From contig JAHHUB010000020.1 of assembly GCA_020024175.1 (NCBI GenBank), positions 1-15,290 of the forward strand: a stretch of 15,290 nucleotides of DNA, in the 5' to 3' direction. Position 1 is the first letter of the stretch, and every line of letters starts with the position of its first letter. Shown one piece after another: positions 1 to 8,037 of the stretch. The notes under the pieces are model-generated. The model saw only the letters and a program-made list of their open reading frames with translations. It ran no database searches and was not told where the DNA came from. The translations under genes and the position numbers were made by a program. The DNA is from Oscillospiraceae bacterium. Lineage in GTDB: Bacteria > Bacillota > Clostridia > Oscillospirales > Ruminococcaceae.

Positions 1-1791
1 ATTTTTGCTTTTGTTTTTAGTTTCAAAAAGATTTGTCATTAAGGTGTCACTTTTAATTTGGAAAGGAAAATCGCTTAAATTGCAGCCGAAAATGATTTTT
101 TCATTTTTATCGGTACGGGATAAAATAAACCTTTGACTATCATAATATTCTATCACTAAATCCGCACAATAAAAAGTACTGTGAGTTTTTCTGATTTGAC
201 CAAGTTTTCTAAACCAGTTTAAAAGTGGATTTTTCTGTGTGAGCTTCCACTTAAAAGGTCGGCGGCAAAATGGATCATGATAACCTTCCATACCGATTTC
301 ATCGCCATAAAATACACTGGGTATTCCAGGCATAAAATATAACAGAGCGTAAGCAATTTTCACAGCTTTTACACCTTTTTTATATTGGGAATCAGTTAAA
401 AAAGTTTGGGATAACAGAAGATTATCATTGTTGTCAAGCTGTTTTCCTGCCAAAACCGTAATAATTCTTTCTGTGTCATGGGTGCTCAATAAATTCATAA
501 GCCTTGTTTTGACTTTATCAGGGTATTGATAATTTATTAATTTAACAGTGTTTATAAAATTATGGGTATTTTTATCTTTTATAAGAGAGATAATTGCATC
601 ACGGAGAGGATAATTCATAACACTGTCCAACTGTTCTCCCAAAAAGTATTTTCTTCTTAAATTGTAGGAGATTTTATTGCTGGCATTTTCCCAAACTTCT
701 CCTATAATTAAGGCATTTTTCTTTTTTAATTTTACAGAGCGGTGAAATTCATTTAAAAACCTGTCAGAAAGTTCGTCTGCCACATCAAGTCTCCAACCGC
801 TTATACCCATAGTCATCCATTTGTCAACTACACCTTTTTCTCCACAGATGTATTTTAAATAATCGCTGTCAGCGGAATTGACTCTGGGCAAAATTTTTAT
901 ACCCCACCAAGCTTCATAATTGTCAGGAAAATCATAAAAATTATACCACTTAAAATAAGGGGAATTTTTTGAATTGTAAGCACCTTCACTTTTATAATTG
1001 TTGTATTTGTTAAAGTAAAGGCTGTCATCACCTGTGTGGTTGAAAACACCGTCTAAAATGATTTTTATTCCATACCTTGATGCAGTGTCAATTAAACTTT
1101 TAAGTGCCTTTTGACCACCGAATCCTTCGTCTGCTTCCATATAGTTTCCTGTGTCATATTTGTGGTTGGAATAAGCGTCAAATACAGGTGATAAATAGAT
1201 GTATTCTGTCCCCAAAGAGGCAATATAATCCATTTTTTCCGCGATTCCGTATAAATCACCGCCAAAAACCATATTGTTTTTTATGGGATCTCCGGGTTTT
1301 TCTGCAAATTGTGGTGTGCCGTTGTCCCAGTCAGGGTTTAATACAGAGGTTTTTTTAACAGGGGATTTTCCAGATGAATAAAATCTGTCCACAAAAATAT
1401 GATACATAATGCCTTTTGGAATATCGGGAGTTTCATCATTTTCTTTATATATGGTAAGCTGTCTTAGGTAATCAAATTTCTCATAAAGATAAATGGTGGT
1501 TTTAAAGCTTTCATAACAAATATTGATGAAATAAATATTGGGTTTATATTTTGAAAGATCCAGTGATAAGGAGTAAATATCCATTCCATATTCTAAATTT
1601 TCCCAAATAAATTCATAGCAGTCGCTTTTTATTTCATCATAAAATTCATCACTGTTTAAAATAAGATAAACTCTTCTGACAGCTCTTTCTCTGGGAATTT
1701 TAATCACATAGTCAATAATGTTGTTTTGACTAAAGGCTCCTTTTAGAGTTACATCTTTGCCGTTAATATACTTTTTAAAGGAAATTTCCAT
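1..1791 (-). CDS. GH13 alpha-glucan hydrolase, neopullulanase/cyclomaltodextrinase-like (3' end cut off by window)
   Basis: Open for 597 codons from the ATG at 1791 to the window edge with no stop, so the C-terminus is missing; GH13_20 enzymes are usually about 580-600 residues, so little is probably lost. The GH13 catalytic regions are all visible: region I LDGVFNH (D247, H252), region II GWRLDV (nucleophile D336), region III IIGEVWE (acid/base E365) and region IV STHDTE (H438, D439). The region V segment ILPRVN (300-305) resembles the MPKLN signature of the neopullulanase/maltogenic amylase subfamily. Residues before about 130 probably form an N-terminal beta-sandwich. No signal peptide is seen, so it should act in the cytoplasm on maltodextrins or limit dextrins. 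Its ATG lies 1 base after the glgP stop, with a modest AAGG site inside the glgP end, indicating translational coupling. Exact substrate preference cannot be read from the sequence. Confidence 0.88.
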   Translation of the reverse strand, partial: MEISFKKYINGKDVTLKGAFSQNNIIDYVIKIPRERAVRRVYLILNSDEFYDEIKSDCYEFIWENLEYGMDIYSLSLDLSKYKPNIYFINICYESFKTTIYLYEKFDYLRQLTIYKENDETPDIPKGIMYHIFVDRFYSSGKSPVKKTSVLNPDWDNGTPQFAEKPGDPIKNNMVFGGDLYGIAEKMDYIASLGTEYIYLSPVFDAYSNHKYDTGNYMEADEGFGGQKALKSLIDTASRYGIKIILDGVFNHTGDDSLYFNKYNNYKSEGAYNSKNSPYFKWYNFYDFPDNYEAWWGIKILPRVNSADSDYLKYICGEKGVVDKWMTMGISGWRLDVADELSDRFLNEFHRSVKLKKKNALIIGEVWENASNKISYNLRRKYFLGEQLDSVMNYPLRDAIISLIKDKNTHNFINTVKLINYQYPDKVKTRLMNLLSTHDTERIITVLAGKQLDNNDNLLLSQTFLTDSQYKKGVKAVKIAYALLYFMPGIPSVFYGDEIGMEGYHDPFCRRPFKWKLTQKNPLLNWFRKLGQIRKTHSTFYCADLVIEYYDSQRFILSRTDKNEKIIFGCNLSDFPFQIKSDTLMTNLFETKNKSKN

Positions 1792-1792
1792 G

Positions 1793-4216
1793 TTATTTTA
1801 CCTTTTTGGCGTGCCAAATATTTTCAGCATAATCATTTATACTGCGGTCAGCAGAGAAAAATCCTGCATTTGCAATATTTATAACGGATTTTCTGTACCA
1901 GTTGTCAGTATTTTTGTAGTCATCCAAAGCTTTTTGATAAGTGTTTACATATGAGTCAAAATCCGCAAGACACATATAAGGGTCAGCAAATTTATTTTTT
2001 CCTGAAAGGAAGTAATTTTCAATGTTTTTAAAAGGTATTCCATTCCAGCCGTCAGCCAAACTGTTTACGGCATCTCTCAGAGTACGGTTATTTTGATAAT
2101 ATATAAAAGAATTATATCCGTTTAACCAAATATCACTGACTTCAGAAGAGGTAAGTCCGAAAATGTAGATGTTTTCTTCACCTACAGCATCACGCATTTC
2201 TATGTTGGCACCATCAAGTGTACCTACAGTGAGAGCACCGTTTATCATAAATTTCATACAGCCTGTACCACTGGCTTCTTTGCCCGCTAATGAAATTTGT
2301 TCGCTTATATCACTGGCAGGGAAGATTTTTTCTCCCAAACTTACATTGTAATCCTCTAAAAATACCACTTGAATTTTTTCCCTGATAGCCGAGTGTTTCT
2401 GAATATCCTGAGAAATTGCCCAAATAAGTTTTATAATGTCTTTGGCAAAATAATAGGATGGAGCAGCTTTACCGGCAAAAATAAATGTTTGTGGTATTAT
2501 ATCAGCCTGTGGATTTTCTTTTAAAGTGTTATATATAGATATAATTTTCAGCAAATTTAAAAGCTGTCGTTTATATTCATGAATACGCTTTACCTGTACA
2601 TCAAATATTGAATTTTCATTTACAATAATGCCTGTTCTGTTTTTAATTTCTTTAGCCAAAATAATCTTATTTTCATGTTTAATCTTTTTTAATTTATCAT
2701 GAATGGACGAATCGTTTTCAAACTTTTGAAATTCAATAAGTTTTTCGGGATTAGTGATGAAATCATCTGAAGTACATTCTGCAATAAGATTTGATAATTG
2801 AGGGTTAGCCATACAAAGCCATCTTCTGTGGGCAATGCCATTAGTTACATTTGTAAATTTATCAGGGCTGTAATTTTTATAATTTTTAAATATGGTTTTA
2901 CCTAAAATTTCAGAGTGAAGTTTGGATACACCGTTTACTTTGTGGGAACCCACAATAGAAAGATTTGCCATTCTGATTTTACCATAAGCTATAATGGACA
3001 TTTGGGAAATTTTTTCCCAGTTTTCAGGATAGACTCTCCATAAATCTTCACAAAAACGACGGTTAATTTCTTTGATAATCATGTGTATACGGGGCAGTTT
3101 AAGACTGAATAAACCTTCGTCCCATTCTTCCAAAGCCTCCGGTAAAACAGTGTGATTGGTATAGCTTACAACAGTGGTAACTGTGTCCCAGGCTTTTTCC
3201 CAGCCAAAACCGTGAATATCCATCAAAAGCCGTATAAGTTCAGGAATACAAAGAGCCGGGTGAGTGTCATTGATGTGAATTACAATTTGATTTTTTAAAT
3301 TATCCAAAGTTCCGAATTTTTGCAGGTGATCGTCCAAAATGCTTTGCAATGATGCAGAAACCAGAAAATATTGCTGACTTAGTCTTAAAAGTTTTCCTTC
3401 TGTATGGTTGTCGGAGGGGTAGAGAACACGGCTTAAAGTTTTTGCATCAACACTTTCTTTTACAGCCTTGTCATAATTTCCCCGACAGAATAAATCCATA
3501 TCAAATTTTTGGCAACTTTCGGCACTCCAAAGGCGGAGTGTCCCTACATTATCACTGTTGTAGCCTGAAATCAGCATATCATAGGGAACAGCTTTAATTT
3601 CATCTGGATTTTCATATAAAATCTCATTTTTACCATTATGCCAGTTTTCTATGACTTTTCCTCCAAAAGTTACTGTATAGCATTTGTCATTTCTGGGGAT
3701 AAGCCAGTATTCACCTTTATCCAGCCAGTCATCAGGTAATTCGATTTGATTGCCATCTACAATTTTCTGTTTAAACAGACCGTATTCATAGCAGATTGAA
3801 AAACCGTAACTGGGATAATTTTGGGTGGTCATACTGTCCATAAAACAAGAAGCAAGACGGCCCAGTCCTCCGTTTCCAAGTCCCGGGTCAGGTTCCATGG
3901 CATATAATTTTTCTATATTCCAGCCTAAATCTTTCAGTGCATTTTTATATGTTTCCATAAGGTTTAAATTGTGGAGGTTGTTTTTAAGGGAAGGACCTAC
4001 CAAAAATTCCATGCTGAAATAATATATTTTTTTGTTGTCTAATTTTTTAAGATTTGTATGCCACTGAGTTCTTTTCGAACTTAAAATATCTCTTACCGTA
4101 AGTACAACAGCTTCATATATCTGAGTATCATTCGCTTCAGCGGCAGTTATGCCGAAGTATCCCGATAATTTTGTTTTTATATTGTCTTTTACGGTTGACA
4201 CATTAAATTGTTCCAT
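1793..4216 (-). CDS. glgP: Glycogen/maltodextrin phosphorylase
   Basis: An 807-residue GT35 phosphorylase of normal length. It releases glucose-1-phosphate from the non-reducing ends of glycogen using inorganic phosphate and pyridoxal phosphate (PLP). The glycine-rich GLGNGGLGRLA (112-122), the phosphate-site segment VKRIHEYKRQ (542-551) and the PLP-lysine region EASGTGCMK (647-655, K655 the expected Schiff-base lysine) are all present. The Cys at 653 replaces the Asn found in E. coli and animal enzymes (GTGNMK). The ATG at 4216 follows a GGAGG with a 6-base spacer, which fixes the start. It lies 35 bases after glgA and is coupled to the GH13 gene downstream. In this operon it is the degradative arm, returning stored glucose as glucose-1-phosphate, which is also the GlgC substrate. 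Confidence 0.96.
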   Translation of the reverse strand: MEQFNVSTVKDNIKTKLSGYFGITAAEANDTQIYEAVVLTVRDILSSKRTQWHTNLKKLDNKKIYYFSMEFLVGPSLKNNLHNLNLMETYKNALKDLGWNIEKLYAMEPDPGLGNGGLGRLASCFMDSMTTQNYPSYGFSICYEYGLFKQKIVDGNQIELPDDWLDKGEYWLIPRNDKCYTVTFGGKVIENWHNGKNEILYENPDEIKAVPYDMLISGYNSDNVGTLRLWSAESCQKFDMDLFCRGNYDKAVKESVDAKTLSRVLYPSDNHTEGKLLRLSQQYFLVSASLQSILDDHLQKFGTLDNLKNQIVIHINDTHPALCIPELIRLLMDIHGFGWEKAWDTVTTVVSYTNHTVLPEALEEWDEGLFSLKLPRIHMIIKEINRRFCEDLWRVYPENWEKISQMSIIAYGKIRMANLSIVGSHKVNGVSKLHSEILGKTIFKNYKNYSPDKFTNVTNGIAHRRWLCMANPQLSNLIAECTSDDFITNPEKLIEFQKFENDSSIHDKLKKIKHENKIILAKEIKNRTGIIVNENSIFDVQVKRIHEYKRQLLNLLKIISIYNTLKENPQADIIPQTFIFAGKAAPSYYFAKDIIKLIWAISQDIQKHSAIREKIQVVFLEDYNVSLGEKIFPASDISEQISLAGKEASGTGCMKFMINGALTVGTLDGANIEMRDAVGEENIYIFGLTSSEVSDIWLNGYNSFIYYQNNRTLRDAVNSLADGWNGIPFKNIENYFLSGKNKFADPYMCLADFDSYVNTYQKALDDYKNTDNWYRKSVINIANAGFFSADRSINDYAENIWHAKKVK

Positions 4217-4251
4217 TGTCTACCTCCGAATTTCAGGCAAAATTGATAAAT

Positions 4252-5688
4252 TTAATTGCCTATAATTTCACTGTATAAATTAATGTATTTTTCAGCGGAT
4301 TTGTTCCAGGAAAAATCTTTTTGCATAACTGTTTTAACCAGTTCTTGCCATTCAGGTTTGGAACTGTAAATACTTAGTGCATAATTTAAAACATGGAGCA
4401 TTTCATGGGCATTGTAGTTTCTGAAAGAAAATCCGTTTGATTCTTTGTCAAAAGGGTTATATGGTTTTATAGTATCAGCAAGTCCTCCCACTTCTCTTAC
4501 TACAGGTACAACGCCATAGCGGGAAGCTATCATCTGAGATAAACCACAGGGTTCACTTTTTGACGGCATGAGAAGTATATCTGCGGCGGAGTAAATTTTT
4601 CTTGATAAATCTTTGTTGTAATCCAAAATAATTCTCACATTGGGGCGATTTTTTTTCATTTCATTTCTGAAAAATTCTTCGTATTCATATTCACCTTTGC
4701 CCAAAAGCACAAACTGTAAATTTTCATAAGCAATGTCATCAAATACACATTTGATTAAATCAAGTCCTTTGTGGGAAGCAAGTCGAGAGATAACAGCCAC
4801 AATGGGAATATTCTGATTTATCTGCAAACCGAATTCCCTTTGAAAAGCTTCTTTGCATACAGCTTTGTTTTGTAAGTGTTTCCAATCATATTTTTTCTCA
4901 ATTATGCTGTCTTTTGCAGGGTTGTAGTAATTTATGTCAATTCCGTTTACAATGCCGCATAACTTGTAGGAATATCTTTGCAGTATATGGTGAAGATTTC
5001 CAGAAAAATATCTGTAAAGCAGTTCTTGGGAATATCTTTCACTGACAGTGGAAACCTTGTCAGCACATACTATGGCAGCTTTTGTCAGATTTATATTGCC
5101 ATCATAGTCAAATAATGACCTGTCACAGCCTGCCAAGTCAAATACATCATCAAAAATTGAAAAATCGAAAACCCCCTGATATTCAATATTGTGAATGGTG
5201 TAAAGAGTTTTTATGTTACGGTATCGTTCCTGATTTGCATACAGACATTTTAAATAAATTACACATAGAGCAGTGTGCCAGTCATTTGCATGAAGTACAT
5301 CCGGAAAGTAATTTACAGCTTGCATTATTTCCAAAACAGCTTTGCAGAAGAATGCGTATTTTTCACCATCATCAAAGTTCCCATAAAGGTCGGCTCTTTT
5401 AAAGTAATATTCATTGTCCACAAAGTAGTAAATAACCCCGTTGTGATTGCACTCAAAAATACCGCAATATTGATTTCTCCATGCCAGTTTTACATTTATT
5501 TTGCCCACAAAGGTGAGTTTATCCATAAATTTGTTTTTTGTTATTTCATGGAGGGGAAGTATTACTCTTATATCATCATCAAAAGTCATATTTTTCTTAA
5601 TTGCACTGGGGAGAGAACCCATAACATCACCAAGACCTCCTGATGAAGAAAAAGGTACAGCTTCTGCTCCGACCATTAATATTTTCAT
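4252..5688 (-). CDS. glgA: Glycogen synthase (ADP-glucose type, GT5)
   Basis: A 478-residue GT-B-fold glucosyltransferase of the usual length, which transfers glucose from ADP-glucose to the growing alpha-1,4 chain in the cytoplasm. The N-terminal Rossmann half carries SGGLGDV (16-22) and HANDWH (133-138). The C-terminal half carries NGID (248-251), SRLASHKGLDL (301-311, K307), the EPCGLSQ catalytic block (379-385, E379) and VGGLADT. Compared with E. coli GlgA, whose motif is KTGGLADV, the lysine at position 15 is a serine here (PFSSSGGLGDV); that lysine contacts the sugar-nucleotide phosphates in the characterised enzyme. All other key residues are present, so an active enzyme is still likely. 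The ATG has a GGGAGGG Shine-Dalgarno sequence in the 16-base gap after glgD. Confidence 0.95.
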   Translation of the reverse strand: MKILMVGAEAVPFSSSGGLGDVMGSLPSAIKKNMTFDDDIRVILPLHEITKNKFMDKLTFVGKINVKLAWRNQYCGIFECNHNGVIYYFVDNEYYFKRADLYGNFDDGEKYAFFCKAVLEIMQAVNYFPDVLHANDWHTALCVIYLKCLYANQERYRNIKTLYTIHNIEYQGVFDFSIFDDVFDLAGCDRSLFDYDGNINLTKAAIVCADKVSTVSERYSQELLYRYFSGNLHHILQRYSYKLCGIVNGIDINYYNPAKDSIIEKKYDWKHLQNKAVCKEAFQREFGLQINQNIPIVAVISRLASHKGLDLIKCVFDDIAYENLQFVLLGKGEYEYEEFFRNEMKKNRPNVRIILDYNKDLSRKIYSAADILLMPSKSEPCGLSQMIASRYGVVPVVREVGGLADTIKPYNPFDKESNGFSFRNYNAHEMLHVLNYALSIYSSKPEWQELVKTVMQKDFSWNKSAEKYINLYSEIIGN

Positions 5689-5704
5689 ATAATTTCCCTC
5701 CCTG

Positions 5705-6838
5705 TTATAATCTCTTGTTTTTGCCGATGAAATAAGGACTTTCCTGACATCCGCTTAAAATCATATTGTCGCGGACAACTGCATTTATATCGGAAAGACA
5801 GCAGTTGATAAAAGTATTTTTACCTATAATTGTATTTTTAAATATTACAGAATCTCTTATAACAGCACCTTTTTCTACAGTTACTCCTCTGAAAATAACG
5901 GAGTTTTCCACAGAACCGTAAATTTTGCAGCCATCAGCAATCAGAGAGTTTTTAACATTGGAACTTTCCCCATAATAAGTGGGTACAGAGTTTCTTATTC
6001 TGGTGATAATAGGTCTTAAACGATTTCTGAAAAGTTCTGTTCTTACTTTGGAATTATTTAAAATTTCCATGCTGGCAGAGTAGTAATCTTTAAGTGATAC
6101 AACGGACATTATGTAATTTTCATAGTTGTAAACTTTAAAATTACTGTTTTTCATATTTTTTCTTACTACATCAAAAGTCATTGAATGGTAGTTATGAGCT
6201 ATGGCATCATTAATGATATTTTGAAAATAAGCTCTGTTAAATACACAGATATTCATATAAACCTGCGAAACTCCTTCAAAGTCGGGAGTGTTTCTTTTTA
6301 TATCAATAATATTGTTGTTTTCATCAGATTTTATTATAATATCATTATTTACATTTTCACGTGTCATATTTACGGTTTTGGTAACGGCAGTCATATCAGC
6401 ACCACAGGATTTATGGTAGTTAATCACATCTTTTAAATCTATGTTGCAGATAATATTGCTGTCGCTCATTATTACATAATCTTCGGTAAATGAATTTATA
6501 GTGTCAGCAATGCTTTTAAGTGCTTCCAAACGGGTGGTATAAAGACTTTCTCTCACAGGTGAATCAGCTCTCATAAAAGGCGGTAAAATATTAATACCCC
6601 CTGTGCTTCTTGCCAGGTCCCATTCTTTACCAGAGCCTATATGTTCCATAAGTGAATAATAATTGTAGTGAGTTATAATATTTACATCATAAATATTGGA
6701 GTTTACAAGGTTTGACAAAGCAAAATCCACCAATCTGTATCTGCCGGCAAAGGGAATGGCTCCTGAGGAACGGCTCATGGTGAGTTCCGGAATATCTCTG
6801 TCGTGTATATTTGAAAAAAGTATGGCAACTGATGACAT
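5705..6838 (-). CDS. glgD: GlgD, degenerate (probably regulatory) subunit of ADP-glucose pyrophosphorylase
   Basis: A 377-residue paralogue of GlgC encoded next to it. It keeps the family scaffold: FAGRYRLVDFALSNLVNS near residues 30-47, KEWDLARSTGGINILPP near 71-87, and a C-terminal left-handed beta-helix with isoleucine/valine-rich hexapeptides from about 285. The catalytic parts have decayed. The N-terminal nucleotide loop GGxGxRL is absent (residues 8-18 read FSNIHDRDIPE), and the catalytic SGDHIY block is SDSNII (125-130). In Firmicutes GlgD typically forms a mixed complex with GlgC and modulates its activity; that role is taken from the family, while the loss of catalytic motifs is seen directly. 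The ATG at 6838 follows GGGGAGGA. Gaps to glgC and glgA are 15 and 16 bases. Confidence 0.93.
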   Translation of the reverse strand: MSSVAILFSNIHDRDIPELTMSRSSGAIPFAGRYRLVDFALSNLVNSNIYDVNIITHYNYYSLMEHIGSGKEWDLARSTGGINILPPFMRADSPVRESLYTTRLEALKSIADTINSFTEDYVIMSDSNIICNIDLKDVINYHKSCGADMTAVTKTVNMTRENVNNDIIIKSDENNNIIDIKRNTPDFEGVSQVYMNICVFNRAYFQNIINDAIAHNYHSMTFDVVRKNMKNSNFKVYNYENYIMSVVSLKDYYSASMEILNNSKVRTELFRNRLRPIITRIRNSVPTYYGESSNVKNSLIADGCKIYGSVENSVIFRGVTVEKGAVIRDSVIFKNTIIGKNTFINCCLSDINAVVRDNMILSGCQESPYFIGKNKRL

Positions 6839-6853
6839 ATTATTATCCTCCCC

Positions 6854-8002
6854 TTACATTTTCACATATTGAATATTTTTAGCAGTAACAAGGGCAATTT
6901 CTCTGTTTTCTTCTTCCTTGCCCACAATGGTGTCCGGTTCTATTACAGTGTTTTTATCCACTATGGAGTATTTGACCACAGCACCTGTTTTTATGGTTAC
7001 ATCAGACATGATAACACTGTCTTTAACCAAAGCACCTTTTTCAACAATTACATTGGAAGAAAGAACAGAATTTTTAACCATTCCGTTTATTTCACAGCCT
7101 TCGGTTATAAGGGAATTGTCGATTTTTGCCCCATCTCCCACAAAATGAGCAGGAGCACCGTTACTTCTGGAGAAAATTCTCCATTGGGGATTGTTTAAAT
7201 CAAATTCAGGCTGTTCACCTAATAAATCCATATTAGCCTGCCATAAACTGGGGATAGTTCCTACATCTTTCCAATAACCATTAAAGAGATAGGCATACAT
7301 ATTTTTTCCGTCATTAAGCATTTTGGGAATGATGTTTTTTCCAAAGTCATTTTCGGAACTTTGGTCTTTGTCATCATCTTCCAGATATTTTTCCAAAATA
7401 TCTTTGTTAAATATGTATATTCCCATAGAAGCTTTGGTACTTTTGGGGTGCTTGGGTTTTTCCTCAAATTCTATGATTTTGTTTTCATTGTCTGTGTTCA
7501 TAATGCCGAAACGGCAAGCCTCCTCCAATGGGACATCAATTACGGCAATAGTACAGTCAGAACCTTTTTCCTTGTGAAATTCCAGCATTTTAAAGTAGTC
7601 CATTTTGTAAATATGGTCTCCTGATAAAACAACCACATAATCGGGGTCATATCTGTTTATAAAATCCATATTTTGATAAATTGCATTGGCAGTTCCGGAG
7701 TACCAGTCAGCAGACTCATTGTTTTGATAAGGGGGAAGTACAGTAACTCCTCCGTTAATTCTGTCAAGGTCCCAGGGCTGTCCGTTGCCTATATATTCAT
7801 TTAACATCAAAGGCTGATACTGAGTGAGAACACCTACAGTATGCATACCTGAATTTACACAGTTAGACAGGGGAAAGTCGATAATACTGTATTTACCACC
7901 GAAGTTTACAGCGGGTTTGGCGATTTTTTCAGTGAGGGAGAGAAGTCTGCTGCCTCTTCCTCCGGCTAAAAGCATAACGACACATTCTTTTTTTGTGAAC
8001 AT
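6854..8002 (-). CDS. glgC: Glucose-1-phosphate adenylyltransferase (ADP-glucose pyrophosphorylase), catalytic subunit
   Basis: A 382-residue enzyme making ADP-glucose and pyrophosphate from ATP and glucose-1-phosphate, the committed step of bacterial glycogen synthesis. It contains the N-terminal nucleotide loop LAGGRGSRL (12-20), the FGGKYSIIDFPLSN segment (34-47), the catalytic SGDHIYKMDY block (127-136) and the sugar-phosphate lysine in FEEKP (179-183, K182). It also has YWKDVGT (243-249), and a C-terminal beta-helix of hexapeptide repeats from about 290 to 370. The complete set of catalytic motifs contrasts with its neighbour GlgD. The ATG at 8002 is preceded by AAGGAG with a 6-base spacer. 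The 35-base gap from glgB holds a 16-base perfect palindrome. Confidence 0.97.
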   Translation of the reverse strand: MFTKKECVVMLLAGGRGSRLLSLTEKIAKPAVNFGGKYSIIDFPLSNCVNSGMHTVGVLTQYQPLMLNEYIGNGQPWDLDRINGGVTVLPPYQNNESADWYSGTANAIYQNMDFINRYDPDYVVVLSGDHIYKMDYFKMLEFHKEKGSDCTIAVIDVPLEEACRFGIMNTDNENKIIEFEEKPKHPKSTKASMGIYIFNKDILEKYLEDDDKDQSSENDFGKNIIPKMLNDGKNMYAYLFNGYWKDVGTIPSLWQANMDLLGEQPEFDLNNPQWRIFSRSNGAPAHFVGDGAKIDNSLITEGCEINGMVKNSVLSSNVIVEKGALVKDSVIMSDVTIKTGAVVKYSIVDKNTVIEPDTIVGKEEENREIALVTAKNIQYVKM

Positions 8003-8017
8003 GATAAACTCCTTCCC

Positions 8018-8033
8018 GGAATTTTAAAATTCC
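8018..8033. repeat. 16-base perfect palindrome between glgB and glgC
   Basis: GGAATTTTAAAATTCC reads identically on both strands and lies between the glgB stop (8038-8040) and the glgC Shine-Dalgarno site (about 8009-8014). As RNA it could form a small hairpin just upstream of the glgC ribosome-binding site; as DNA it could be an operator or a chance AT-rich palindrome. No T-run follows, so it is not an intrinsic terminator. Confidence 0.5.
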
Positions 8034-8037
8034 TGAA

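Noticed and set aside
5082..5643. Two overlapping plus-strand reading frames of 106 and 122 codons within glgA
   Set aside because: Both are shadows of the well-supported minus-strand glgA and show no family features or start signals.
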